A stretch of DNA of 64,000 bases from an uncultured Pseudoalteromonas sp. (GTDB lineage: Bacteria > Pseudomonadota > Gammaproteobacteria > Enterobacterales > Alteromonadaceae), in the NCBI GenBank assembly GCA_947493455.1, contig CANLRB010000018.1, forward strand, positions 1-64,000. The letters are read 5' to 3'. The notes under the pieces are model-generated. The model was not told the origin of the DNA. It worked only from the letters and a program-made list of their open reading frames with translations, and did not search any database. Position numbers and translations under genes: made by a program. Below, piece after piece: positions 26,695 through 35,479 of this stretch. Every line of letters begins with the position of its first letter. Position 1 is the first letter of the stretch.

Positions 26695-29148
26695 ATGAAA
26701 AAGATGCTACTTGGCATAGCAATCGCTGCAGCACTATCAGGCTGTGGTAGCGAAAGTTTAGAAGATGTTAAATCAAAATCTGAACCTGTTGTCCCTTATG
26801 CGACTGTAAAATATGATCCATCAGCAGGCGTGCTGTCTGTTCCTAATGACTTACTTTTCCTCGGAACCACTGACGGCACATTAAATATGCCAGGCGAAAC
26901 CGTGACAGCTGGCGAATCAGTAAATTACGCAGATCCACAGACGAGTCTTGGTGCACTTGATGGTTGGTCGACGCAAAGTCCTTACAAAATTGAGTTAACT
27001 ATGCCAGCAGGTGTTGAGCTTGAAGAAACTTCTGTCAATGCATCCTCTGTACGTATTTTTGAAGTTGTAATGGGGGCAAGCTTAACAGACGAAACATGTC
27101 GTTCGGTTCCTGCGGGTCTCGGTTGTAAATATGTACGTGAATTGCAGTTTGGTGTTGATTTCGTAGCAAGTGCGTCGGGCAATGACGTTGCTATTGTTCC
27201 GATGAAACCATTTACTCAGGGCGCATCTTATATCAATGTGTTGACGAGTGCGCTTGAAGACAACTATGGCCGTTCGATTCAGCCGTCATCTACGTATAAA
27301 TTAGTTAAACAAGATATTAACGAATTACCATTAGTAACAGAGTCGCAACTTGCATTGCAAGGCGTTATTAATAGTTATGAAAACGTCGTGATCCAGTCAG
27401 GTTCACTAACGAAGGATGAAATCATCTTGTCTGCTGCTATGACTATTCAAAGCGCTGGTAATATTATTGGTTCTGTAAAGAATTTGCTTGCGGCCTCGCT
27501 GCAAGGTGTTGGTACGCCACCGGCAATTGTGATGGGTGCACCAACGGGTCTTAATGTAGGTCAAGTGCTGGGTATCCCGTCGCCGTCACTGTTTGATGAA
27601 GTGACTTATCATAAAGGGGTAATTAATTTACCTAATTACTTAAAAGCGCCAACGTCCACTGAAGATTCAGGTTTAAACGAAACGTATTGGCAAGCTCAGT
27701 GTGATAACGCGGCCGTTGTGGCTGGGTTCAAAGCGCAAGCTGGTGATAATTTCCCAATGGACCCGGTTAGTGAAAATGATGCGTTTTGTCTAAACGTAAG
27801 TGGTGGCCTGTTGCGTGATTTTACTGCAATCGGGATGGAGCTGGATAAGGAACGTCATTTAACCAAGTATAACTTATTGCCGAAAGTACAAGGTATTTCA
27901 ACAGCAGCAGTTCAAATGACCAAACCTGCTGATAACCTAACGATGATCAACGCGACGCGTCAAGCATTAGGCATGGGTCCGTTAGTGAAGCCTGAAGCAG
28001 GCTGGCCAGTTGTCATTATGCAGCATGGTATTACCAGCAGAAAAGAGAGCATGCTTGCATTGACGGCGTCACTCGCACTGCAAGGGTTTGCAACAGTTGC
28101 TATTGACCATCCTATGCATGGTGAACGCGGTATCGATGTTGATGGCGATGGCGAAGATGATTTTAATGCGACGACTAAAAGCGTATTACACTACATGAAC
28201 TTAGGTTCAATGTTAGTGGCACGCGACAATTTACGTCAGTCTATGGCTGATTTGCTTGGTTTGCGCTTAGGCTTAAACTTCATTCAAAATGAACAAGACC
28301 TCAATACACTCGATGTTAGCTTTGTTGGCCATTCTCTCGGTGCCATTTCAGGACCTGGTTTTATTACGGCAGCAAATACCACGCTGGGTAGCCCGCAGGC
28401 TGATGCGTTGTTTAAAATACAGTCAGGTGCTTTAGCAAGTGGTGCCGGCGGTATTGCAGGGTTCTTACTAGAATCCGAAAGCTTTGGCTCATTTATTCAA
28501 GCATCAGTATTACTAAGTGCAGGTATTGCTGAGTCAGCCGAATTTGCTGCGTTTTTACAGTCGCCTCCTGAGTCATGTTTAGCACTTTTTGAAGATCAGC
28601 AAGCGTTTGTCTCATGTGTATATGATGAGTTTATGAAATCATTAGTTGCGGCAGGTGAGAGTCAAAAAATTGCCAATATTTCGGCGATAATGTCATCGTT
28701 TGTATTTGCATCTCAAACAGCATTGGATGCAGCAGATCCAAATAGTATTTATCAACGCGTAGCGGCACTTGATACGCCAATCTATCAAAGCGTTGTAGTT
28801 GGCGACGGTATCGACAATAAAGAAGATACGGTGATACCAGCGTATGTTTCTGCAAGTGTAAACCCGAATGCTGGCACGGTGCCTTCGGCGCTGCGTATGG
28901 GATTAAAACCAGTTACTGAGTCTCAAGCGCCATTGGTTGATGACAACGGCAACCCTGTACCAGGTAAGTTTTTAGTTAAATTTATCTATGGCCACCATGG
29001 TTCAATTTTAACGCCAGCACCAGCGGGTGGTGCTACGCCTGAGCAAGCCGGTGCAGCGACTCAAGAAATGCAATTGCAAATGGCATCGTTCCTCGCGTCA
29101 CGTGGATATGCGCTCCAAATGCAAAACACACAAATTGTTACACCATAA
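26695..29148 (+). CDS. VolA/Pla-1/cef-type extracellular lipase, lipoprotein
   Basis: Large surface lipase of about 817 aa that resembles Vibrio VolA, which cleaves host or environmental lipids at the cell surface. I chose ATG 26695 (GGAG at 26684-26687) because MKKMLLGIAIAAALSGC gives a lipobox with Cys17; ATG 26659 would add 12 polar residues. The N-terminal half has beta-rich repeats (VPYATVKYDPSAGVLSVPND). The alpha/beta-hydrolase part contains QHGITSRKES, DHPMHGERGIDVDGDGEDDF with a calcium-like Asp loop, and the nucleophile GHSLG (Ser547). A GHHGS near the C-terminus may hold the catalytic His. A terminator follows. Confidence 0.88.
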   Translation: MKKMLLGIAIAAALSGCGSESLEDVKSKSEPVVPYATVKYDPSAGVLSVPNDLLFLGTTDGTLNMPGETVTAGESVNYADPQTSLGALDGWSTQSPYKIELTMPAGVELEETSVNASSVRIFEVVMGASLTDETCRSVPAGLGCKYVRELQFGVDFVASASGNDVAIVPMKPFTQGASYINVLTSALEDNYGRSIQPSSTYKLVKQDINELPLVTESQLALQGVINSYENVVIQSGSLTKDEIILSAAMTIQSAGNIIGSVKNLLAASLQGVGTPPAIVMGAPTGLNVGQVLGIPSPSLFDEVTYHKGVINLPNYLKAPTSTEDSGLNETYWQAQCDNAAVVAGFKAQAGDNFPMDPVSENDAFCLNVSGGLLRDFTAIGMELDKERHLTKYNLLPKVQGISTAAVQMTKPADNLTMINATRQALGMGPLVKPEAGWPVVIMQHGITSRKESMLALTASLALQGFATVAIDHPMHGERGIDVDGDGEDDFNATTKSVLHYMNLGSMLVARDNLRQSMADLLGLRLGLNFIQNEQDLNTLDVSFVGHSLGAISGPGFITAANTTLGSPQADALFKIQSGALASGAGGIAGFLLESESFGSFIQASVLLSAGIAESAEFAAFLQSPPESCLALFEDQQAFVSCVYDEFMKSLVAAGESQKIANISAIMSSFVFASQTALDAADPNSIYQRVAALDTPIYQSVVVGDGIDNKEDTVIPAYVSASVNPNAGTVPSALRMGLKPVTESQAPLVDDNGNPVPGKFLVKFIYGHHGSILTPAPAGGATPEQAGAATQEMQLQMASFLASRGYALQMQNTQIVTP

Positions 29149-29164
29149 TATATAAGCAAATTAG

Positions 29165-29199
29165 AAAAGCCGCACTTGTATCAAGTGCGGCTTTTTTTT
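29165..29199 (+). terminator. Intrinsic terminator after the lipase gene
   Basis: A 12-bp AAGCCGCACTTG / CAAGTGCGGCTT stem with a 3-base loop is followed by a run of T. Confidence 0.95.
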
Positions 29200-29251
29200 G
29201 TATGGTCATATGATAAAGTGGCCACCATGAATCGTAAAAGAGGTTTTTTCA

Positions 29252-30256
29252 TTGGAATATTTATTTGAGTACGGATTATTTTTGGCTAAAGCAGTCACCT
29301 TTGTAGCCGCCATTGTGGTAATTATCGCCGTTGGAGTAGGGGCAGCGCATAAACCTAAATCTAAAAAAGGGGAGTTGGAAGTCACAGACTTGTCGAAACA
29401 GCTCGACGATGATAAAAATCAGTTTTTAGAAGCAACTTTATCTAAAGATGAGCTAAAACAACATGCTAAAGATTTAAAGCAAAAGGTTAAAGATACGTCC
29501 GTTAAAGCAAAAACATTTGTAATTGACTTCAAAGGCAGTATCGATGCGCACGAAAGTGATGCGCTGCGCGAAGAAATCTCTGCGATTATTAATATCGCCT
29601 CTAAAGATGACCGAGTGCTTGTACGTCTAGAAAGTGGTGGTGGTGTCGTTCATGGTTATGGCTTATGCGCTTCTCAATTACAACGGATTAAACAGGCTGG
29701 TTTAAACCTGCATATATGTGTCGACAAGATAGCGGCGAGCGGTGGTTATATGATGGCGTGCATCGGCGATAAAGTTAGTTGTGCACCGTTTGCGATTATC
29801 GGCTCGATCGGTGTTATTGCTCAACTGCCTAATTTCAATAAAATTTTGAAAAAAAATGATATTGATTTTGAGCAAATAACTGCCGGTGAATATAAGCGTA
29901 CAGTAACCATGTTTGGTGAAAACACGGAAAAAGCGAAAGAAAAGTTCAAGCAGGAAATCGAGCAAACACATCATTTGTTTAAGCAGTATGTTTCCCAAGC
30001 ACGACCTGAACTCGATTTAGAAACCGTTGCTACCGGCGAGCATTGGTTTGGGATTGACGCACTTGACAAAGGACTTGTTGACGAGATAACAACGAGTGAT
30101 GATGTTTTAATGGAACTCAATAAAACAAATCAGTTATATCTGGTTAAATATCAAACTAAAAAAGGTTTAAGTGATAAAATAGGTCTTGCCATATCTGGCG
30201 CTGTTGAATCAGTTTTAATGCGTCTTATCGATAAGAGTAATCATTTATTTAAATAA
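29252..30256 (+). CDS. sohB: Probable inner-membrane protease SohB
   Basis: 334-aa S49 family peptidase. A single N-terminal transmembrane segment (about 10-30) matches E. coli SohB, which begins EYGLFLAK as here. A charged linker follows, then the ClpP/SppA-like domain with ESGGGVVHGYG and the catalytic Ser in KIAASGGYMMAC, then IGSIGVI. The start is TTG 29252, eight bases after AAGAGG; the N-terminal match to SohB decides it. It lies between two terminators and is probably a single-gene transcript. Confidence 0.92.
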   Translation: MEYLFEYGLFLAKAVTFVAAIVVIIAVGVGAAHKPKSKKGELEVTDLSKQLDDDKNQFLEATLSKDELKQHAKDLKQKVKDTSVKAKTFVIDFKGSIDAHESDALREEISAIINIASKDDRVLVRLESGGGVVHGYGLCASQLQRIKQAGLNLHICVDKIAASGGYMMACIGDKVSCAPFAIIGSIGVIAQLPNFNKILKKNDIDFEQITAGEYKRTVTMFGENTEKAKEKFKQEIEQTHHLFKQYVSQARPELDLETVATGEHWFGIDALDKGLVDEITTSDDVLMELNKTNQLYLVKYQTKKGLSDKIGLAISGAVESVLMRLIDKSNHLFK

Positions 30257-30291
30257 AACGTGATGATTTCAAAACGGACAACTTAGTCATA

Positions 30292-30323
30292 AAAAAATCC
30301 GATACTATCGTATCGGATTTTTT
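30292..30323. terminator. Bidirectional terminator between sohB and the symporter
   Basis: A 14-bp AAAAAATCCGATAC / GTATCGGATTTTTT stem with a 4-base loop has T-runs on both strands. It lies between convergent genes. Confidence 0.95.
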
Positions 30324-30340
30324 ATGTCGTTTATTCTAGA

Positions 30341-31672
30341 TTATTTTTTATCAAAGTGGATGTCTTCAATTGCATCTGCTGCGTGTTTGTCGTTAAAGAC
30401 TTGCTCGTTTAGTTCGCCCTCTGATTTTGCAACCACACACGTTACCATACAATCACCGGTTACATTGACTGCAGTTCGCGTCATATCGAGCAAACGATCT
30501 ACGCCCATTATGATGGCAATGCCTTCCACAGGAAGTCCTACTTGATTAAGCACCATAGCGAGCATAATAAGGCCGACACCGGGGACGCCCGCAGTCCCTA
30601 CTGATGCGAGGGTAGCCGTCAAAATTACCATGAGATAGTCTGAAAACGAAAGGTCGACTGCAAACACTTGTGCAATAAAGACGGTTGCAACACCTTGCAT
30701 GATGGCGGTGCCATCCATATTGATGGTTGCACCAAGCGGTACCGTAAACGACGCTACTTTATTATTTGCGCCCAATTTTTTGGTCGCCGTTTCGAGCGTA
30801 ACAGGCATGGTTGCACTTGAACTTGAAGTACTAAACGCAAATAGTGCGGCGTCTTTCATTTTGCTCAAAAACATTTTCGGATTAAGGCCAGACAACGACT
30901 TTAGCAGCGTTGGGTAAACAACTAACGCGTGGATAAATAAAGCCGCTACGACTGTGAAAAAGTAAAAAATAAGCTTTTTAATGAGTGCGATTTCGATATA
31001 GCTGAATAATTTCGCCATGAGGCAAAAAACCCCATAAGGTGCTAGGTTCATTAAAATCGTCACTAATTTTAAAATAACTGTGTTCAGGTCATCAAAAACC
31101 GCTGCAAGTCGTTTTCCTGATTCACCACTGAGTGCCATTGCGATTCCGAAAAGAAGTGCAAAAACGATAACTTGAAGCATATTTCCCGATGCCATAGCTT
31201 CAATCGGATTGGTTGGAAACATATTAATGATAACGTCGACTAATGTGGGTGCTTGTTTGGCATCAAACGATGATGTTGTCGGCATATTAATGCCTTCTCC
31301 AGGACTGATAATTAGTGCCAAAGTCATGGCAATAGTAATAGCAATAGCGGTGGTCAATAGATAAAGAGCTATCGATTTGCCACCTAATCGTCCCAGTTTG
31401 CTCGGGTCACTTAAGCTACACGTTCCGCAAACCAAGGAGATAAAAACTAATGGTACAACTAACATTTTTAAGCTGGCTACAAAAACTTGACCGCCTATAT
31501 GGAATAAACCATCAACAAAAAAGTTTTTAAACGAGAGTTCAAAGAAACCTAAGTTTAAGAGAAAATCACCGCTGTCGTTAAAAAGCGCTTTAAATAGCCA
31601 GCCGACCGTAATACCGGCAAGCATGCCAATCATAATACGGGTGGTCAGACTCATCGAACTGGATGTTGTCAT
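30341..31672 (-). CDS. Dicarboxylate/amino acid:cation symporter (DAACS/GltP family)
   Basis: 443-aa inner-membrane transporter. Family hallmarks are a Ser-rich re-entrant loop (AFSTSSSSATMPVT), NMDGTA, a second re-entrant loop with TLASVGTAGVPG, and GVDRLLDMTRTAVNVTGD, which carries the substrate-binding Asp and Arg. Members import glutamate, aspartate, C4-dicarboxylates or Ser/Thr with Na+ or H+; the exact substrate cannot be told. It is alone on the minus strand, convergent with sohB and divergent from the Ig-like gene. Confidence 0.93.
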   Translation of the reverse strand: MTTSSSMSLTTRIMIGMLAGITVGWLFKALFNDSGDFLLNLGFFELSFKNFFVDGLFHIGGQVFVASLKMLVVPLVFISLVCGTCSLSDPSKLGRLGGKSIALYLLTTAIAITIAMTLALIISPGEGINMPTTSSFDAKQAPTLVDVIINMFPTNPIEAMASGNMLQVIVFALLFGIAMALSGESGKRLAAVFDDLNTVILKLVTILMNLAPYGVFCLMAKLFSYIEIALIKKLIFYFFTVVAALFIHALVVYPTLLKSLSGLNPKMFLSKMKDAALFAFSTSSSSATMPVTLETATKKLGANNKVASFTVPLGATINMDGTAIMQGVATVFIAQVFAVDLSFSDYLMVILTATLASVGTAGVPGVGLIMLAMVLNQVGLPVEGIAIIMGVDRLLDMTRTAVNVTGDCMVTCVVAKSEGELNEQVFNDKHAADAIEDIHFDKK

Positions 31673-31836
31673 AATTTATGCTTATATTTATTGTAATTTG
31701 ATGCATAGCCTACCAGTGAAAATAAAATATTAAAGGAAAAGCGGTAAGTTTTTTGAAAAATGCTATGATTTTTACTTGAATATTAGGTTAAGATAGACAC
31801 GAAAACTCTAATTATAACAATGCAAGGGAGAAGTAC

Positions 31837-34800
31837 ATGCCTTCGATCCGAATACTCTGTATGGTGCTGCTTAGTTTTTTACTAGCGGCTTGTGGCGGTG
31901 GCGGTAGTCTAGACACATCCGGTGGCGGTGGTGGTAGTGGCTCGTCTACATATAAACTTGAAGTAATATTGACATCCGGCGACGGCGGTGAAGGAATAGC
32001 GACAATCTCAAAAGATGTGCCAGGGCAATTGGAAGCAACACTAACCAAAGACGGTAAAGTGTTTGTAAATCAGCTGGTGTCCTTCACACTTGACCAATTT
32101 AATGGTACCACAGTGGGGGTTTTAGACCCTGAAGTTGGTACGTCGCAAACGAATAGTGCAGGTGTTGCTAAAATGACTCTGCGAGCAGGGACTGTTGCGG
32201 GTAGCGGTACTGTAACAGCGTCATTCCAGGACCCTGATGGTGAAGCCGTATCCGTATCTCTTGTATTTACCAGTTTAGGTGACGAAGACGGAACTGGTGG
32301 TGAACAAGGCACGCTCAAAATGACGTTGTCTGTTGTTGATAAAAACGGCCAACCTTTTACCGATGCAAATCCAATTACAAAAGATAATCCAGGCACTGTG
32401 ACGGCGACCATTACTGAGGATGATCAACCATTAGCTCAGGGTCTTGTATCATTTGCAACGGCGTTTACAGGTAAAATACTATCTGACACGTCAACTCAAT
32501 TAATCTCCAATGGTACGGCAAGTATTGAATTAGGTGCTGGTGATTTTAAAGGTGCAGGTAAAGTAACTGCGAGCTTAGATGGTTCTGAACTGCTCTCTCA
32601 AGCATTTTTCTTTTCTTCGGGTGATGGCGCGTCGGTAGAAACTGCTGAAGCGACACTTGATGTGAAGCTACTTATCGATTGTAATGATGGGTGGGATGCG
32701 AACCGCGATTCGGCAAAATTAGATCCAACTGACCCGACTACAGGGTGTACTGTGGTCAATCGAGATATTTCATCTGATAAATTAGGTACGATATTTGTGT
32801 CTGCAAATAATGCAAATACTGGCGACGGGTTTCCTGGTATTTTAGTTGACGTGAACACATCATTAGGCCGTCTGCTGCCTGATTCGGGGAATGCAGTAAC
32901 AGATAACTTTGGTATTGCATTATTGACACTGCAACCAGGTACTGCAAATGACTCAGGCATAATTACAGCGACAGCGAAAAACGTATCGGCTACGAAAGCG
33001 TTTAATGTTGGTGTGGCTGAAATTTCGTTGCAAATCGACAACGGTTTACCAGTTATCGACAATGTAACGCAGCCACTTGCAGCGGGCGCCACGACGGTAA
33101 TTACAGTAAGTATATTCGATACTGATGGCGTTAGCTTACTACCATTACCACTTGACGTAGAATTGAGTTCTGGCTGTACTGCAGCAGGAAAAGCAGAGCT
33201 TGATGCCAAAGTAACGAGTATTAGTGGCATTGCAACGGCGACATACCGTTCTACCGGATGTTTTACTGCTGAAGGTGATACCGTGACGGCAACAGTTAAC
33301 GGTAAAACCATTCAGACTAATATTCCGCTTTCTTCAGCAGAAGTGGCAGCAATTGAGTTTATGGGGTCAACACAGCCTGTTATTGCTCTTAAAGGAACTG
33401 GCGGCGCACAGCGTACTGAATCGTCAGAAATTACCTTTAGACTAAAAGACGAACTCGGTATTCCGTCGAGCCAAGGGCGAATCGACTTTAAACTTAGTTC
33501 ATATAATGGTGGCATATCATTAAATCCAATGTCAGTGAAAACCAATACCGAAGGCCTTGCGAAAACGACAGTGACAGCGGGTACTATTCCAACGGCAATG
33601 CGTGTTCATGCGTGTTTTATTCCGGAAGATAAGATTCCAACGAATGAAGCGGATGACGTAACCTGCTGGAAAGAAATTTATGATGCGTGTCAAGCCGACC
33701 CATCAGGTGAAAACTGTCCGACAGGCAATTTATCACTATTAGCGCTAGATGAGCAGATTATATCGGTATCAGACATGTTAACTGTTACATCAGGGTTACC
33801 TGATAATGACAGCTTTACACTGGGTGTTGATATTCTAAACCCAGAAGCATTGTTATATAACGGTGAAATCAGTCAAGTAACTGTATATATGGCTGATCAT
33901 TTTAATAATCCTGTTCCAGATGGCACAAGTGTATACTTGCGTACAGAGGGGGGGACAATTGGTACGCTTGATGGTGGGCAGTTTACGCCACTGCAACAAT
34001 GTGAAACGATAGATGGTGAATGTAATTTACAATGGCGTAGCCAAAACCCGAAACCGTTTACAGATGCGCGTTGGGGTAGCCAAATTAATTCGATAAACCC
34101 AAAAACTGGCGTAATTAATTGTGATCCATTCTTCGGTGCTGCTGCTCCTTGTCAGTTTGGTATTAACAATGCTGCATTTGATGTTGATAATGGTGTTCCG
34201 TTGGCTGGGCGAGCAACTATCTTAGCGACTGCAAAAGGTGAGGAAGTCTACATTGACCGCAATGCAAATGGCGTGTTTGATGTTGGTGAATATTACAGCG
34301 CGTTTGATTTACCAGAAGCATTTATCGACAATAACGAAAACAATGTTTTTGAAGGGGATGTTGATTGTAGTACCGGCGAAAATTGTTTACCGACCAATAC
34401 CAATGCTGGTGAATTTGAAGAGTATGTCGACCTAAACTTAGATCAAGAATATACCTTTGCAGATGGTAAATTTAACGGGTTAGTTTGTAGTGAAGCAGCC
34501 GAAGCCGCTGGCCGATGTAATAAAGAGCTCATTGATGTTCGACAATCAACAGAAATTATTATGTCAGGTAGTTTTGCTCATGGTCGTGTTATGATCCGTC
34601 GCAATAGCCTGGCAGGTCACCCTGCATTGGTGTTTGGTGGATATCCAACAGATGCGCTGCCGGCGAACTGCGAAAGTATCGTATTAAGCGAGCCTGAAAA
34701 TGGTGATTGGGAATTTACAGGTAACTTCTTTTCTGTTCAATTACTTGAATTAGAACTGTCGGAATTTGCAGATTACTGTGATATTCGTACCGTTGATTTA

Positions 34801-35214
34801 TCGTTTATTTTCATTCATACCAATGACGATGATGATGTGAATACACCGTCGAATTGTGACAGAGAACCAGGACTATATGATGCTGATGAAAGGCGTTGTA
34901 CGGATACCGAAGATTCACCTAGAGAAATCGGTATTGGTGGCATTGACTTTACAATGCTGTTCTCTGATATCAATAACAACGCGTTACCAAGTGGAACCAC
35001 GATTCGAGGTATCGTTACAAATGGCGACTCAGGCGCTCAGGATATTAGCGATACATTAACGAATTCAACACAAGTTGGTGCAAGTGCGTACGGATTAACT
35101 GTGACACGAGAAGGGACGCCAAATAAAGTAATTGGTGGACATGTACAACTTGAATTTGTAACGCCAAAAGGCAACACGTCAAGATTGACGCTCAATGTTA
35201 AAGATGATGGCTAA
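31837..35214 (+). CDS. Large Ig-like-domain lipoprotein (1125 aa)
   Basis: The signal peptide ends in FLLAAC (lipobox Cys19), then a Gly-rich linker. Several bacterial Ig-like (Big_1/invasin type) units follow, roughly at 40-150, 155-260, 265-395, 396-500, 505-600 and 640-745. Each ends in variants of G-[TK]-VTA, for example GSGTVTASF and GAGKVTASL, after NSAGVAKMTLRAG-like strands. Residues ~800-880 hold three Asp/Asn-rich calcium-like loops (DRNANGVFDVGE, DNNENNVFEGD, DLNLDQEYTFADG). The C-terminal third is Cys-containing and unassigned. This suggests an outer-membrane-anchored surface or adhesion protein; no enzyme motif is visible. GGGAGAAG precedes the ATG and a terminator follows. Confidence 0.85.
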   Translation: MPSIRILCMVLLSFLLAACGGGGSLDTSGGGGGSGSSTYKLEVILTSGDGGEGIATISKDVPGQLEATLTKDGKVFVNQLVSFTLDQFNGTTVGVLDPEVGTSQTNSAGVAKMTLRAGTVAGSGTVTASFQDPDGEAVSVSLVFTSLGDEDGTGGEQGTLKMTLSVVDKNGQPFTDANPITKDNPGTVTATITEDDQPLAQGLVSFATAFTGKILSDTSTQLISNGTASIELGAGDFKGAGKVTASLDGSELLSQAFFFSSGDGASVETAEATLDVKLLIDCNDGWDANRDSAKLDPTDPTTGCTVVNRDISSDKLGTIFVSANNANTGDGFPGILVDVNTSLGRLLPDSGNAVTDNFGIALLTLQPGTANDSGIITATAKNVSATKAFNVGVAEISLQIDNGLPVIDNVTQPLAAGATTVITVSIFDTDGVSLLPLPLDVELSSGCTAAGKAELDAKVTSISGIATATYRSTGCFTAEGDTVTATVNGKTIQTNIPLSSAEVAAIEFMGSTQPVIALKGTGGAQRTESSEITFRLKDELGIPSSQGRIDFKLSSYNGGISLNPMSVKTNTEGLAKTTVTAGTIPTAMRVHACFIPEDKIPTNEADDVTCWKEIYDACQADPSGENCPTGNLSLLALDEQIISVSDMLTVTSGLPDNDSFTLGVDILNPEALLYNGEISQVTVYMADHFNNPVPDGTSVYLRTEGGTIGTLDGGQFTPLQQCETIDGECNLQWRSQNPKPFTDARWGSQINSINPKTGVINCDPFFGAAAPCQFGINNAAFDVDNGVPLAGRATILATAKGEEVYIDRNANGVFDVGEYYSAFDLPEAFIDNNENNVFEGDVDCSTGENCLPTNTNAGEFEEYVDLNLDQEYTFADGKFNGLVCSEAAEAAGRCNKELIDVRQSTEIIMSGSFAHGRVMIRRNSLAGHPALVFGGYPTDALPANCESIVLSEPENGDWEFTGNFFSVQLLELELSEFADYCDIRTVDLSFIFIHTNDDDDVNTPSNCDREPGLYDADERRCTDTEDSPREIGIGGIDFTMLFSDINNNALPSGTTIRGIVTNGDSGAQDISDTLTNSTQVGASAYGLTVTREGTPNKVIGGHVQLEFVTPKGNTSRLTLNVKDDG

Positions 35215-35230
35215 TTGTTAGCATGTTTGA

Positions 35231-35257
35231 AAAAGCACCGATTTCGGTGCTTTTTTT
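35231..35257 (+). terminator. Intrinsic terminator after the Ig-like lipoprotein gene
   Basis: An AAAGCACCGA / TCGGTGCTTT stem is followed by a T-run. Confidence 0.93.
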
Positions 35258-35384
35258 ATATTTGATCAAAATTACTTTGATTTTAAATATCTAAAGCACA
35301 TGCTGAATTCGGTCACAAAACCTTCTGATTGACGGTTTTTAGCACGAACACACCTTAATTTAGTGTTTTTTTTGCAAATAGTGC

Positions 35385-35413
35385 TTGTCACGCTGGCAGT
35401 TTGTAGATATACC
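35385..35413 (+). promoter_or_regulatory. Candidate sigma-70 promoter of topA
   Basis: TTGTCA, 17 bases, then TATACC. It lies 67 bases upstream of the topA ATG in a region with no other feature. Confidence 0.55.
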
Positions 35414-35479
35414 TTTAATAATAGTGCCCTGATTGGGTTAAACATTTAGATACAGCTTTAATGAGTTGAATAGGCAGAT

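Noticed and set aside
32598-33311. 237-codon antisense frame inside the Ig-like lipoprotein gene
   Set aside because: Ser/Val/Pro-rich shadow translation of repetitive Ig-like coding sequence.
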